Below, in pieces: positions 1 through 9,020 of a DNA stretch of 64,000 nt (position 1 is the stretch's first letter; the number at the start of each line of letters is the position of its first letter). A program made the position numbers and the translations under genes. The notes beneath the pieces were generated by a model that was not told where the DNA came from, made no database searches, and worked only from the letters and a program-made list of their open reading frames with translations. The stretch comes from Bacillus sp. AZ43 (GTDB lineage: Bacteria > Actinomycetota > Actinomycetes > Mycobacteriales > Geodermatophilaceae), in the NCBI GenBank assembly GCA_004570425.1, contig SPQJ01000020.1:1-64000 (forward strand), in the 5' to 3' direction.

Positions 1-227
1 CGATCTGGCGGGAGCCCGCCCGGCTCCGCCGGCGGCAGGTGCACCCCGCGCGCCGGCTCCAGGTCCCGCAGCGGGAGCCCGCGGAACCGGAGCGCCGCGG
101 ACGCGGTGCCGTCGGCCGCCGCGAGCGCGTCGAGCTCCGCGGGCGTCGCCTCGATCCCGCAGTCGGCCAGCAGATCCCGGATCCGGGCGGCTGCGGGCGT
201 CTCTGTCCGGGGCTCGGTCGCCGTCAT
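1..227 (-). CDS. Uncharacterised protein, N-terminal part only (gene runs off the window)
   Basis: About 75 residues are visible, starting MTATEPRTETPAAARIRDLL and continuing past base 1. The ATG overlaps the stop of the preceding ATPase gene (ATGA), so it is very probably the last or next gene of the same transporter operon. The visible part has an Ala/Leu/Asp-rich helical stretch followed by a Pro/Gly-rich segment. I see no recognisable motif, signal peptide or membrane segment and do not recognise the family. A role beside amide or peptide import is suggested only by position. Confidence 0.65.
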   Translation of the reverse strand, partial: MTATEPRTETPAAARIRDLLADCGIEATPAELDALAAADGTASAALRFRGLPLRDLEPARGVHLPPAEPGGLPPD

Positions 228-1007
228 GCGGCCACCGGCTCGAGGACGGCGTCGAGCAGCCGGCGGGTGACCTCGGTCGCCGGGTTGTGGAAGATGTCGT
301 CCACCGGACCGGCCTCGACCAGCTCACCGTGGTGCAGCACCGCGGCCCGGTCGCACATGTGCTGCACCAGCGCCAGGTTGTGCGTGATGAGCAGCATCGT
401 CAGGTGCCGCTCCTCCTGCAGCTGCTGGAGCAGGTTGAGGATCTGCGCCTGCACCGATACGTCCAGCGCCGACGTCGGCTCGTCCAGCAGAAGGAATTCC
501 GGCTCGCTGGCCAGCGCCCGGGCGATCCCCAGCCGCTGGCGCTGACCGCCGGAGAACTCGTGCGGGTACCGGTCGGCCTGGTCGGCCCGGAGGCCCACGT
601 GCTCCAGGAGGTCCACGACCCGGTCCCGGACCTCCTTCTCCGGGCACAGCCGGAACTGCCGCATCGGGAAGGCCACCTGCTCGCCCACGGCCCGGCGCGG
701 GTTGAACGCCGACCCCGAGTCCTGGAAGACGATCTGCATGCGCTGCCGGAGCCGGCGCATCCCCTTCGGGGTCAGGCGAGTGACGTCGTGGCCGTCGAAC
801 CCGACGAAGCCGCTCGTCGGCTCCACCAGCCGCAGCAGCATCCGGCCGATGGTGGTCTTGCCCGACCCGGACTCGCCGATCAGCCCGAACGTCTCGCCGC
901 GGAGGACGTCGAAGGTCGCGCCCTGGACGGCCACGAACTCCTCGCCCGTACCGAACATCGCCGGCTTGGCGTAGACCTTGCGCAGCTCCTGGGCCTGCAC
1001 CAGTACG

Positions 1008-1021
<14 letters not shown>
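224..1021 (-). CDS. Oligopeptide-type ABC importer, ATP-binding subunit (OppF/DppF-like)
   Basis: This is one of two ATPases that power an oligopeptide/nickel-family importer at the inner face of the membrane. Walker A GESGSGKT lies at residues 49-56, the signature FSGGQRQR at about 156-163, Walker B FLLLDEP at about 176-182, and a switch His follows (ITHN). The length of 265 residues is normal for the F subunit, though it lacks the long C-terminal Cys-containing tail of the D subunit. The GTG start is chosen because GGAGGTG lies about 9 nt upstream. It overlaps the partner ATPase by 14 nt, so the two are co-translated. The substrate cannot be read from sequence; peptides or amides are inferred from the amidase next door. 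Confidence 0.9.
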
Positions 1022-2042
<1,021 letters not shown>

Positions 2043-2122
2043 CGATGCCTCTCCTCTGGCCGCTCCCCCGTCGCCGGCGACGCCGAAGGCGTGGCCGGCG
2101 GTGCGGTTCGGGCTGGTGCCGG

Positions 2123-3046
2123 TCAACTGGTCTGCTTGTGCGGGTCGAGGGCGTCACGGACGCCGTCGCCGATGAGGTTGAATGCCAGAGCGGCGACCAG
2201 GATCACCAGTCCGGGGATCGTCGCCACGTGCCCGTAGCCCTCGAGGAGCACGCTGCGCCCGTCGCTGGTCATCACGCCCCAGTCCGGCGCCGGCGGGGTG
2301 ACGCCCACGCCGAGGAAGCTCAGTCCCGCGGCCAGGACGATCATCAGGCCGCACAGGCTGGTGCCATAGACGACCAGCGGCGACAGGACGTTGGGCATCA
2401 ACTGCTGCCGCAGGATCTGCACCTGCGTGGCCCCCGCAGCCCGTGCCGCCTCGACGTACTCCTTGGCGGATTCCTGGACCGTCGCGGTGTACACGACCCG
2501 GGCCATGTACGGCACCATCGTGATCCCGATCGCGAGCATCACGTTGGTGAGGCCGGGCCCGAGGACGGCGGCGATGGCAATCGCCAGGAGCACCACCGGG
2601 AAGGCGAACACCACGTCGAGGACGCGCATGACGGCGTTGCCCCAGCGCCCGCCGACGTAGCCGGCGACCATGCCGATCAACAGGGCGATGGGTGCCGCAG
2701 CAAGCACAGGCAGCACCGCGACGGTCAGCGAGTAGCGGCCGCCGTAGATGAGCCGGGAGAGGATGTCCCGGCCCTGGCCGTCGAGGCCTAGCGGGTGCCC
2801 GGGGGTGCCGATGCCCTCCAGTCGCTGGGTCGCATCCCCCTCGAGCGGGTCGTAGGGCGCGATGAGCGGCGCGAACGCCGCGACCAGCGCGAGGAAGACC
2901 AGGATGCCGATCGAGACGACGGCCGCCTTGTCCCGGCGCAGCGCCCGCCACATGAGCGCCGGACGGGACCGCCGTTTCGGCGTGGTGGCCGCGTCCGCGG
3001 ACGCGACCGGTCCGACGGCCTGCTGGTTCAGTGTGGTCGACGTCAT
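2123..3046 (-). CDS. Oligopeptide-type ABC importer, permease (OppC/DppC-like)
   Basis: This is an inner-membrane permease of 307 residues. After a basic N-terminal tail (TPKRRSRP) it has a first membrane helix at about 45-65, then the periplasmic loop with GTDxxGRD-like LDGQGRDILSR typical of OppC. Further helices carry the EAA loop (EYVEAARAAGATQVQIL) that contacts the ATPases. The ATG overlaps the stop of the OppB-like gene (ATGA), showing translational coupling. It pairs with that gene's product to form the translocation channel. Assignment to the C subunit is firm; the substrate is not. Confidence 0.9.
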   Translation of the reverse strand: MTSTTLNQQAVGPVASADAATTPKRRSRPALMWRALRRDKAAVVSIGILVFLALVAAFAPLIAPYDPLEGDATQRLEGIGTPGHPLGLDGQGRDILSRLIYGGRYSLTVAVLPVLAAAPIALLIGMVAGYVGGRWGNAVMRVLDVVFAFPVVLLAIAIAAVLGPGLTNVMLAIGITMVPYMARVVYTATVQESAKEYVEAARAAGATQVQILRQQLMPNVLSPLVVYGTSLCGLMIVLAAGLSFLGVGVTPPAPDWGVMTSDGRSVLLEGYGHVATIPGLVILVAALAFNLIGDGVRDALDPHKQTS

Positions 3047-3999
3047 CCGACGGCCTCCCGGGTGCGTGGGTCGAGGAGCGCGACGACGATGTCGGCGACG
3101 AGGTTGACGACGACGAACACCAGGGCGATGAACAGGACGCCGGCCTGGATGATCGGCATGTCGTTGGCCGTGATCGAGGTGTAGAGCTGGCCGCCGAGCC
3201 CGGGCCAGCTGAACACCACCTCGATGAAGATGACCCCACCGAGCAGATAGCCGACCTGCAGGCCGACGATGTTCACGATCGGCGGCAACGCGTTGCGCAG
3301 GGCATGCCGCCAGACGATCTGCCGCTCCGACACCCCGTTGGCCCGCAGCATCCGGATGTGGTCCTGCTGCAGCGCCTCCACCATGACGCTCCGGGTGAGT
3401 CGGGCGATGACCGCGGTAGGGACGACCGCGGCAGTCGCGGCCGGCAGCACGAGGTGCGCGAGCAGGTCGCCGAAGCCACCCGGGTTGCGCACGTCGTACA
3501 TCCCCGAGGTCGGCAGCCAGCCCAGTTGGAGGGCAAAGATGCTGATCGCCACCAGCGCCGCCCAGTAGACCGGCACGCTGGCCCCGGCCAGCGAGAGGAA
3601 CATCGCGCCCCGGTCGAACAAGGAGTACTGCCGGGTCGCCGCCAGGACACCCAGCGGCACCCCGACGAGCAGGCAGATCACCAGCGCCCCCGCGGCCAGG
3701 ATGATCGTGTTGCCGAGCTTGGGGAAGACGATCTCCGACACCGGCTGGGCCATGGTCAGCGAGGTGTTGAGGTCGCCCTGGAGGAGCCCGCCGAGGTAGT
3801 TGACGTACTGCTCCGCCAGTGGCCGGTCCAGGCCGAGGTCGGCACGAACCGCGGCCATGGACTCCGCGGTCGCCGTGGGCCCGAGCATGGTCCGGACGGG
3901 GTCCCCGGGGACCAGCTGCATGATCAGGAAGACCAGCAACGAGACTCCCAGCAGGACCAGCACCATGGAGCCCGCGCGGCGGGCCAGGTATCCGGCCAT
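3043..3999 (-). CDS. Oligopeptide-type ABC importer, permease (OppB/DppB-like)
   Basis: This is an inner-membrane permease of 318 residues starting MAGYLARRAGSMVLVLLGVS, with the B-subunit hallmark sequence of an immediate N-terminal helix followed by LVPGDP. The EAA loop is seen as ALQQDHIRMLRANGVSERQI. The ATG is chosen because it overlaps the stop of the binding-protein gene (TGATG), giving tight coupling; a start 11 codons upstream would lie inside that gene. The order binding protein, B, C, D, F is the classical Opp/Dpp arrangement. Confidence 0.9.
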   Translation of the reverse strand: MAGYLARRAGSMVLVLLGVSLLVFLIMQLVPGDPVRTMLGPTATAESMAAVRADLGLDRPLAEQYVNYLGGLLQGDLNTSLTMAQPVSEIVFPKLGNTIILAAGALVICLLVGVPLGVLAATRQYSLFDRGAMFLSLAGASVPVYWAALVAISIFALQLGWLPTSGMYDVRNPGGFGDLLAHLVLPAATAAVVPTAVIARLTRSVMVEALQQDHIRMLRANGVSERQIVWRHALRNALPPIVNIVGLQVGYLLGGVIFIEVVFSWPGLGGQLYTSITANDMPIIQAGVLFIALVFVVVNLVADIVVALLDPRTREAVG

Positions 4000-5657
4000 C
4001 AGCCGAGCCACACCGTCTTGAGGTCGTACCACTCCTCGCTCGGGTTGACGAAGCCCTGCACGTCACCGCTGAGCACGTACGGCGCCTTGTCGTTGACGAT
4101 CGGGGCCATCGCCGCGTCCTCGTGCACGATTTCCGCCGCCTGTCGCCACAGCTCGTCGGCGGTCCCCTCGTCGGTGGCCGTCGCCGCCTGCTGCATCACC
4201 TCGTCCAGCTCCGGGTTGCTGTAGTGCCCGACGTTGGACCCGTTGGGGGCCTGCAGGGTGGAGGAGGTGACGTTGCGCAGCCAGTAGGGCGTGGTCATGC
4301 CCCAGGACATCTGGGCCATGCCGGTGCCCTCGGGCAGACCCTCGGCCCACTTCGTGAGGTAGGAAATCCACTCGGTCGTGTCGAGGTTGACGGTGATCCC
4401 GACATCGGCGAGGTCCTGCTGGATGTACTCGGCCATGGGCACCGGGACGATCTGGCCGGAGCCATCGACCGAGGTCATCAGCGTGGTCTCGAACCCGTCG
4501 GCATAGCCGGCCTCGGCGAGCAGCTCACGGGCGCGGTCGGGGTCGTACTCGAAGTACTCCTCACTCGCCTCGTAGGCGCTGTTCGCCGGCGGCAGCACGC
4601 TGTAGGCGGGGTTGACCGTGCCGCGGAGGAGGTCGGTGGCCATGCCCTCACGGTTGATGGCGTAGTTGACCGCCTGGCGGACCCGGACGTCGGAGAAGAT
4701 CGGGTCGGTCATGTTGAAGCTCAGGTACCAGAGGTGCGGGGGTGCGCTGGTGGCCACGGTGAAACCGGCGTCCTCCAGGCTCTCCACGCTGTCCGGCGAC
4801 GGCACGGCGATCATGTCGACCTCGCCGGCCCGGAGCGCCGACACCCGGGTGGAGGGGTCGGGCAGCGGGCGGAACACCACGCTGTCCAGGTAGGGCGCCT
4901 CGCCCCAGTAGTCCTCGTTGCGCTCCAAGGTGATCCGCTGGCCGCGCACCCGGTCGACGAACCTGAACGGGCCGGTGCCTGTCGGGTGGTCGGCGATCTC
5001 GTCGTTGCCGTACTCCTGCAGCGCCGTCGGGCTGATGATCCCAGTGGATCCACCGCCGCCCTGGGTGAGCAGCCGCAGGAAGGCCGAGAACGGCTGGGTC
5101 ATCGTCATCTCGACGGTCATCGGGTCGACCGCGGTGACCGACTCCAGGTGCTGCCAGACGAAGACGGTCTGACCTGCCGACCGCTCGTCGTAGAACTCGA
5201 AGGTTGGGTCGCTCATGCGGCGGACGTTGAACACGACCGCGTCCGCGTCGAACGCGGTCCCGTCGTGGAAGGTCACGCCCTCCCGCAGGTGGAAGGTGTA
5301 GGTCCTGCCGTCCTCGGAGACCTCCCAGGACTCGGCCAGCCCTGGGATGATCTCCGGGATCGGCGCCTCCTCGGAGGTCTTCGACAGGTCCTCGTCCACC
5401 AGCGCCTCGTACATCTGCCGGTTCACCCGGTAGGTCACCCAGCCGCCGGCGCGGTGCGGGTCGAGGACGTCGGTGTCGGACTCGATTCCGATGGCGAGGG
5501 TGCCTCCACTCTGCGGTTCACCGACCGGCCCGTCGTCCCCGCCGGCCGTCCCCCCGCACGCGGAGACCAGCAGGGTCAGCGCGAGCAGGCCGGCCGCCAG
5601 CCGTCCGCGACGTGAGCTGGCTGGGCGCACATGACCGGCATCGTTGTTCAGCAACAA
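3999..5657 (-). CDS. Extracellular solute-binding lipoprotein of the ABC importer (family 5)
   Basis: This lipoprotein captures the substrate outside the membrane and delivers it to the permeases. From a TTG start it has 552 residues: a basic stretch (SSRRGR), a hydrophobic segment and the lipobox LVSAC with Cys at residue 34, then the SBP_bac_5 domain (for example the TYTFHLREGVTFHDG signature and DPDRARELLAEAGY). The TTG is preferred because GGAGGG sits exactly 8 nt upstream; a GTG nine codons later is an alternative. This is the first gene of the leftward operon, and its start faces a divergent amidase gene across 337 nt. Confidence 0.88.
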   Translation of the reverse strand: MLLNNDAGHVRPASSRRGRLAAGLLALTLLVSACGGTAGGDDGPVGEPQSGGTLAIGIESDTDVLDPHRAGGWVTYRVNRQMYEALVDEDLSKTSEEAPIPEIIPGLAESWEVSEDGRTYTFHLREGVTFHDGTAFDADAVVFNVRRMSDPTFEFYDERSAGQTVFVWQHLESVTAVDPMTVEMTMTQPFSAFLRLLTQGGGGSTGIISPTALQEYGNDEIADHPTGTGPFRFVDRVRGQRITLERNEDYWGEAPYLDSVVFRPLPDPSTRVSALRAGEVDMIAVPSPDSVESLEDAGFTVATSAPPHLWYLSFNMTDPIFSDVRVRQAVNYAINREGMATDLLRGTVNPAYSVLPPANSAYEASEEYFEYDPDRARELLAEAGYADGFETTLMTSVDGSGQIVPVPMAEYIQQDLADVGITVNLDTTEWISYLTKWAEGLPEGTGMAQMSWGMTTPYWLRNVTSSTLQAPNGSNVGHYSNPELDEVMQQAATATDEGTADELWRQAAEIVHEDAAMAPIVNDKAPYVLSGDVQGFVNPSEEWYDLKTVWLG

Positions 5658-5775
5658 GGTGAATTCCCTCCATCGGAGCAGCACAAAGCACACCTACGAA
5701 CAGGTGCAGAAAGGGGATCCGGCGGCATCCGGGCAACGGTGGCGGAGCGGCCGAGGAGAAAAGTAGGGGCGCCGT

Positions 5776-5802
5776 GTTGCTTGGGCGTTTCTGCCGAGCA
5801 AC
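5776..5802. promoter_or_regulatory. Candidate operator: GTTGCT-N15-AGCAAC inverted repeat
   Basis: A perfect 6-bp inverted repeat with 15 nt between the arms lies near the middle of the divergent region, about 120 nt from the binding-protein start and about 190 nt from the amidase start. It could serve both promoters. The evidence is the symmetry and position alone. Confidence 0.3.
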
Positions 5803-5930
5803 GAATGCAAAGGTGGTGCGGCTCACCGCGATCGGCCCGCCGGGAGGCACCTTCACGCCGCCGGAGCGGTGCGCGGCCGGCAGCCTCCGTTCCATCCGGC
5901 ACGCCTGCGACGACGTCCGTAAATGGCCCG

Positions 5931-5952
5931 GAATCCAGTGGAAACAGGATTC
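5931..5952. promoter_or_regulatory. Candidate operator: GAATCC-N10-GGATTC inverted repeat
   Basis: A perfect 6-bp inverted repeat with a 10-nt spacer lies 43 nt before the amidase ATG, a usual position for a dimeric repressor or activator site. No regulator gene is present in the window beside it, so the binding protein is unknown. Confidence 0.35.
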
Positions 5953-5994
5953 TCCTACGGTCGACTTCTCCCATTCCTCACCGAAAGGTGCACC

Positions 5995-7557
5995 ATGCCG
6001 GTCGCCCGTCCCTCCGCCGCCGATCTGACCCGCATCGCGGAGCAGTACCACTTCACGCTCGATCCCGACCAGTTGAAGACCTTCGGCGACCTCCTGGAAG
6101 CCGGCCCGTGGGTCGGCTACGACGCTCTCGACGAGATGGAGGGCCCCGCCCCGGAGGTTCGCTACACGCGCGGATCGACCGAGCGGCCCGGTGCGGCCGA
6201 CAACCCCTACGGCGCCTGGTACGTACGGAGTCGGATCGAGGGTGCGACCGACGGCCCCCTCGCCGGGAAGACTCTCGCGATCAAGGACAACGTCAGCGTC
6301 GCCGGCGTCCCGATGATGAACGGCACCGTGACCCTTGAGGGGTACGTGCCTGAGCTCGACGCCACGGTGGTCGACCGGGTCCTGGCCGCCGGCGGCACGA
6401 TCCTGGGCAAGTCGGTTTGCGAGGCGCTGTGCTTCTCCGGCGGCAGCCACACCTCGGACACCGGCCCGGTGCGCAACCCCTACGACCTCACCCGCTCCGC
6501 CGGGGGGTCCTCGAGCGGGTCGGCCGCCCTCGTGGCCGCCGGCGAGGTCGACATGGCCATCGGCGGCGACCAGGGCGGCTCGGTGCGCATGCCCGCCGGC
6601 TGGACCGGCATCTACGGCCTCAAGCCGACCTGGGGCCTGGTGCCCTACACCGGTGCCATGCCCATCGAGCCGACCATCGACCACCTCGGCCCGATGGCCC
6701 GCACGACCGCCGACGTCGCCCTGCTCCTGGAGGTCATCGCCGGCGGCGACGGAATGGACCCGCGGCAGGGCGGCCCGCAATCTGCGCCGCCCCGGCAGTC
6801 CACCTACTCCGACGCGCTGACCGGCGACGTGGCGGGCCTGCGGCTCGCGGTCGTGCGCGAAGGCTTCGCCATCGACGGCCTGTCCCAGCCGGAGGTCGAT
6901 GCTGCGGTGAGAGACGCGGTCGCCCAGTACACGAAGCTGGGCGCCATCGTGGAGGAGGTGTCCATCCCGTGGCACAGTGCCGCCATGCCGGTCTGGAGTG
7001 CGGTGGCCAGCGAGGGCATGGCCAACACCATGATCCGGGGCAACGGCATGGGCACCGGCTGGCGCGGCCGGTACAGCACCGACCTGCTGGAGCACTTCGC
7101 GCAGGGGCGGCGCGAGAAGGCGGACCAGTTCTCCGACACCGTCAAGCTCACCCTGCTGGCCGGCCAGTGGATGCTCGACACCTACGGCGGCGCCTACTAC
7201 GCCAAAGCGATGAACCTGGTGCCGGTGGCGACCGCCGCGTACGACTCGGTGCTGGCCGACTTCGACCTGCTGGTGATGCCGACCCTGCCCATGGTGGCCA
7301 CGATCCTGCCTCCCGCGGACGCGTCCGCCGCCGACGTCGTCGCCCGAGGCCTGGAGATGATCGTGAACACCGCACCCTTCGACGTCACCGGGCACCCGGC
7401 GATGAGCGTGCCCTGCGCCATGTCCGAGGCCGGGCTTCCGGTGGGGATGATGCTTGTCGGCCGGCACGGTGACGAGCGAACGATCCTGCGGGCATCGGAC
7501 GCCTTCGAGCGGCACATCTTCGCGCCGCCGCGGCCACCGGTCATCCGCCGACCGTGA
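5995..7557 (+). CDS. Amidase (amidase signature family, Rhodococcus broad-substrate type)
   Basis: This enzyme hydrolyses carboxamides to the acid and ammonia with a Ser-cisSer-Lys triad. Visible are Lys at residue 97 (TLAIKDN), the Gly/Ser-rich GGSSSGSAALVA and the nucleophile segment GGDQGGSVRMP. The whole 520-residue chain resembles the Rhodococcus wide-spectrum amidase, which has an N-terminal helical domain and acts on aliphatic and aromatic amides; this resemblance is from memory. The ATG follows AAAGGTGCACC; an upstream ATG at 5923 lacks a good site. It is transcribed away from an oligopeptide-type importer, suggesting uptake and cleavage of an amide or amidated peptide. The real substrate is not evident. 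Confidence 0.9.
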   Translation: MPVARPSAADLTRIAEQYHFTLDPDQLKTFGDLLEAGPWVGYDALDEMEGPAPEVRYTRGSTERPGAADNPYGAWYVRSRIEGATDGPLAGKTLAIKDNVSVAGVPMMNGTVTLEGYVPELDATVVDRVLAAGGTILGKSVCEALCFSGGSHTSDTGPVRNPYDLTRSAGGSSSGSAALVAAGEVDMAIGGDQGGSVRMPAGWTGIYGLKPTWGLVPYTGAMPIEPTIDHLGPMARTTADVALLLEVIAGGDGMDPRQGGPQSAPPRQSTYSDALTGDVAGLRLAVVREGFAIDGLSQPEVDAAVRDAVAQYTKLGAIVEEVSIPWHSAAMPVWSAVASEGMANTMIRGNGMGTGWRGRYSTDLLEHFAQGRREKADQFSDTVKLTLLAGQWMLDTYGGAYYAKAMNLVPVATAAYDSVLADFDLLVMPTLPMVATILPPADASAADVVARGLEMIVNTAPFDVTGHPAMSVPCAMSEAGLPVGMMLVGRHGDERTILRASDAFERHIFAPPRPPVIRRP

Positions 7558-7591
7558 CTCGGGCGCCAGGCGACTTCGAGACCTCTTCAGA

Positions 7592-7768
7592 GAGTGACCG
7601 GAGCCAAAGCAGGATCGAGGCGAGGACGAAGGCGCCGCGTGAGACAAAGGGGGGCGCGTCGTAGCGAGTGGCGATGTTGACGGCGCTCATGGCGCTCGCT
7701 GACCACCGCACCGCCTTGAAGGAGCCCTGCTTCTCGTGCTCACACGGGAGGACGGCATCGACGTGCAT
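7592..7768 (-). pseudogene. IS5-family transposase, C-terminal remnant
   Basis: Read leftward, the segment encodes NIATRYDAPPFVSRGAF followed by VLASILLWLRSL. This matches the end of IS5-group DDE transposases, which normally read RLKQWRGIATRYDK followed by a hydrophobic helix ending in LLWLR. The RLKQ part upstream is degenerate (KAVRWSASAMSAV), the DDE catalytic domain is missing, and no terminal inverted repeats are evident. It is therefore a dead fragment. It overlaps the last codons of the amidase only if the full open frame (to 7541) is counted. Confidence 0.55.
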
Positions 7769-7856
7769 GCGCTAGGTCGCTAGGGCTGGATGATCTCGGC
7801 GATCGCCCGAAACCAGCGTCGCGACCGCGAGATCGTCCGCGCCAACCTGAACGGCC

Positions 7857-7886
7857 GGCAGGCCGGGGTCCTCGCCCCGGCCTGCC
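7857..7886. repeat. Perfect 12-bp hairpin with a 6-nt loop
   Basis: GGCAGGCCGGGG at 7857-7868 is followed by TCCTCG and the exact reverse complement at 7875-7886. No T-run follows on either side, so a simple intrinsic terminator is not obvious. It may be a terminator for the amidase transcript, a recombination or origin-like structure of the lost element, or a chance relic. Confidence 0.5.
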
Positions 7887-8129
7887 CGCACCTGCTCGAT
7901 CCGTTCGTCGATGATCCGCGACTCCGGTCACGTGACCGCGTTCGAGACCGCCGCTCCACCCCGTTCGGCAGGCCGTCCCGCACCGGGGCATGCAGGGCAT
8001 CCCACCCGGCTTGGGAGTTGACCCGATCGGGGACGCCGCTCAGGCAGCGCCATATCTTGCGTTGGAAGGCACACGGAAGGCACGGCATCCGCCCAACTCC
8101 CGGCTGAGCAGCCAAGAAGACCCTTGGAG

Positions 8130-8181
8130 TCCCCAGCCTTCCAAGCTGGCCATGCCGGTTCGATCCCGGTCACCCGCTCCA
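8130..8181 (+). pseudogene. 3-prime fragment of tRNA-Gly(TCC), candidate att site
   Basis: The anticodon stem-loop CCAGC-CTTCCAA-GCTGG (8133-8149, anticodon TCC), a T-arm with loop TTCGATC, the acceptor strand CACCCGC and CCA (8179-8181) are all intact. The matching 5-prime acceptor strand GCGGGTG and a D-arm are absent where they should lie (about 8106-8130). Only the last ~52 nt of the tRNA survive. Actinobacterial integrative elements commonly recombine in exactly this 3-prime part of tRNA genes and leave such a duplicate at one end. It is unlikely to be a functional tRNA. Confidence 0.65.
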
Positions 8182-8191
8182 CGACTGCCGG

Positions 8192-9016
8192 TCACGAACC
8201 GGCGGGGTCCCTCGCCGAGGCGAGCCGCTGCACCTGGAACTCGTAGACCGAGGGCAGCCAGTCCTGGCCGTACGTCGCCGAGGGGCCGATGCGCGGGTCG
8301 TCGGGAACACGTCCGTCCCGCAACGCGTGCACGTACGCGCGGTCGAGGTCGATCCGGGCGCGGACCTGCCCTCCGGAGCAGACGGACCCGTGACCGGGGA
8401 CGAGGACCTCGACGTCGTCGGCGATCTCCTCGAGCACCCGCAGACCGACCAGGTAGTCCTCGAGGGGCTCCGCGGTGTCGAGGTCGGGGAACGGCATGAA
8501 GATGTCGGAGAGCATGTCGCCGGCGACGAGCACGCCTGTCTCCGGGATGAGGAGCGCCGCGTGGCCGGTGGCGTGCGCCGGGTGCTCGATGACGGAGACC
8601 TCCGGGCCGTCCCACGGGAGACGCGCGGTGCCGTCCGGCAGACCCGTGATCAGGCCGAACAGGTCCAGCGGTACCTCGCCGGCCATCTCCGGCGGCAGGG
8701 CCTCGGCGGCACGTGCCTCCCAGTCCGGCTGCGACCGGAAGTCACGCATGGCCTCGGCGCAGCGGGCCGTGCCGTACCGCGGCGCGTCGCCGAAGTCGGC
8801 GTGCCACAGGACGTGGTCCCAGTCGGGGTGCGTCGCGAAGCCTGCGACGACGGGCCGGCCCAGCTCGCGGACGTCGCTCGCGAGGCAGGCCATCTCCGCG
8901 CCCCGGATCCCGGGATCCACGAGCATGACGCCGGACCGTCCCCGCACGACCACGGAGTTGTTCCGGAGCAACTCGCTCTGGTGGACCAGCACGCCGTCGG
9001 CGACCTGGGTCAGCAC
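8192..9016 (-). CDS. Metallo-beta-lactamase-fold hydrolase
   Basis: A 274-residue MBL-fold protein, probably a metal-dependent esterase or thioesterase in the cytoplasm. Metal ligands are seen in ATHPDWDHVLW, then His in EHPAHATGHAAL, Asp in LVAGDMLSD and His in LVPGHGSVCSGG. The usual HxHxDH motif reads HxDxDH here, so the second His is replaced by Asp. The GTG start follows GAGGGG by 7 nt and lies 4 nt after the stop of the VOC gene, so the two are co-transcribed with sigG. Beside a glyoxalase-I-like gene it could act as a glyoxalase-II-like partner; this is inference. Confidence 0.8.
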   Translation of the reverse strand: MLTQVADGVLVHQSELLRNNSVVVRGRSGVMLVDPGIRGAEMACLASDVRELGRPVVAGFATHPDWDHVLWHADFGDAPRYGTARCAEAMRDFRSQPDWEARAAEALPPEMAGEVPLDLFGLITGLPDGTARLPWDGPEVSVIEHPAHATGHAALLIPETGVLVAGDMLSDIFMPFPDLDTAEPLEDYLVGLRVLEEIADDVEVLVPGHGSVCSGGQVRARIDLDRAYVHALRDGRVPDDPRIGPSATYGQDWLPSVYEFQVQRLASARDPAGS

Positions 9017-9020
9017 CGGC

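Larger units (their letters stand above)
5658..5994. promoter_or_regulatory. Divergent regulatory region between the importer operon and the amidase gene
   Basis: No credible gene fits in these 337 nt. The region must hold the promoters of both the leftward importer operon and the rightward amidase gene. It contains two perfect hexamer inverted repeats: GTTGCT at 5776-5781 with AGCAAC at 5797-5802, and GAATCC at 5931-5936 with GGATTC at 5947-5952. Its base composition is visibly less G+C-rich near both starts. I could not fix the -10 and -35 boxes. Confidence 0.55.
7558..8191. other. Decayed integration boundary without intact genes
   Basis: This 634-nt gap has no convincing complete gene. 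It holds the tail of an IS5-type transposase on the minus strand, a 12-bp perfect hairpin, and a 3-prime fragment of a tRNA-Gly gene that ends 10 nt before the stop of the MBL gene. Short open frames here on both strands do not resemble known proteins. The mixture of transposase relic and tRNA fragment is what an old element insertion leaves behind. Confidence 0.6.

Noticed and set aside
5518-7647. 709-codon minus-strand frame over the amidase
   Set aside because: It is a mirror of the amidase in another frame, with Arg/Gly/His-rich low-complexity product and no domain. Many similar long shadow frames exist throughout the window because stop codons are rare at this G+C content.
7790-8107. Open frame of 105 codons on the plus strand in the boundary region
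   Set aside because: The product is Arg-rich with no recognisable motif, spans the 12-bp hairpin, and has no ribosome site. It looks like chance coding in G+C-rich DNA.
7928-8182. Minus-strand frame reading MERVTGIEPAWPAWKAG
   Set aside because: This is the well-known artefact of the strand opposite a tRNA-Gly gene. It was useful only as evidence for the tRNA fragment.
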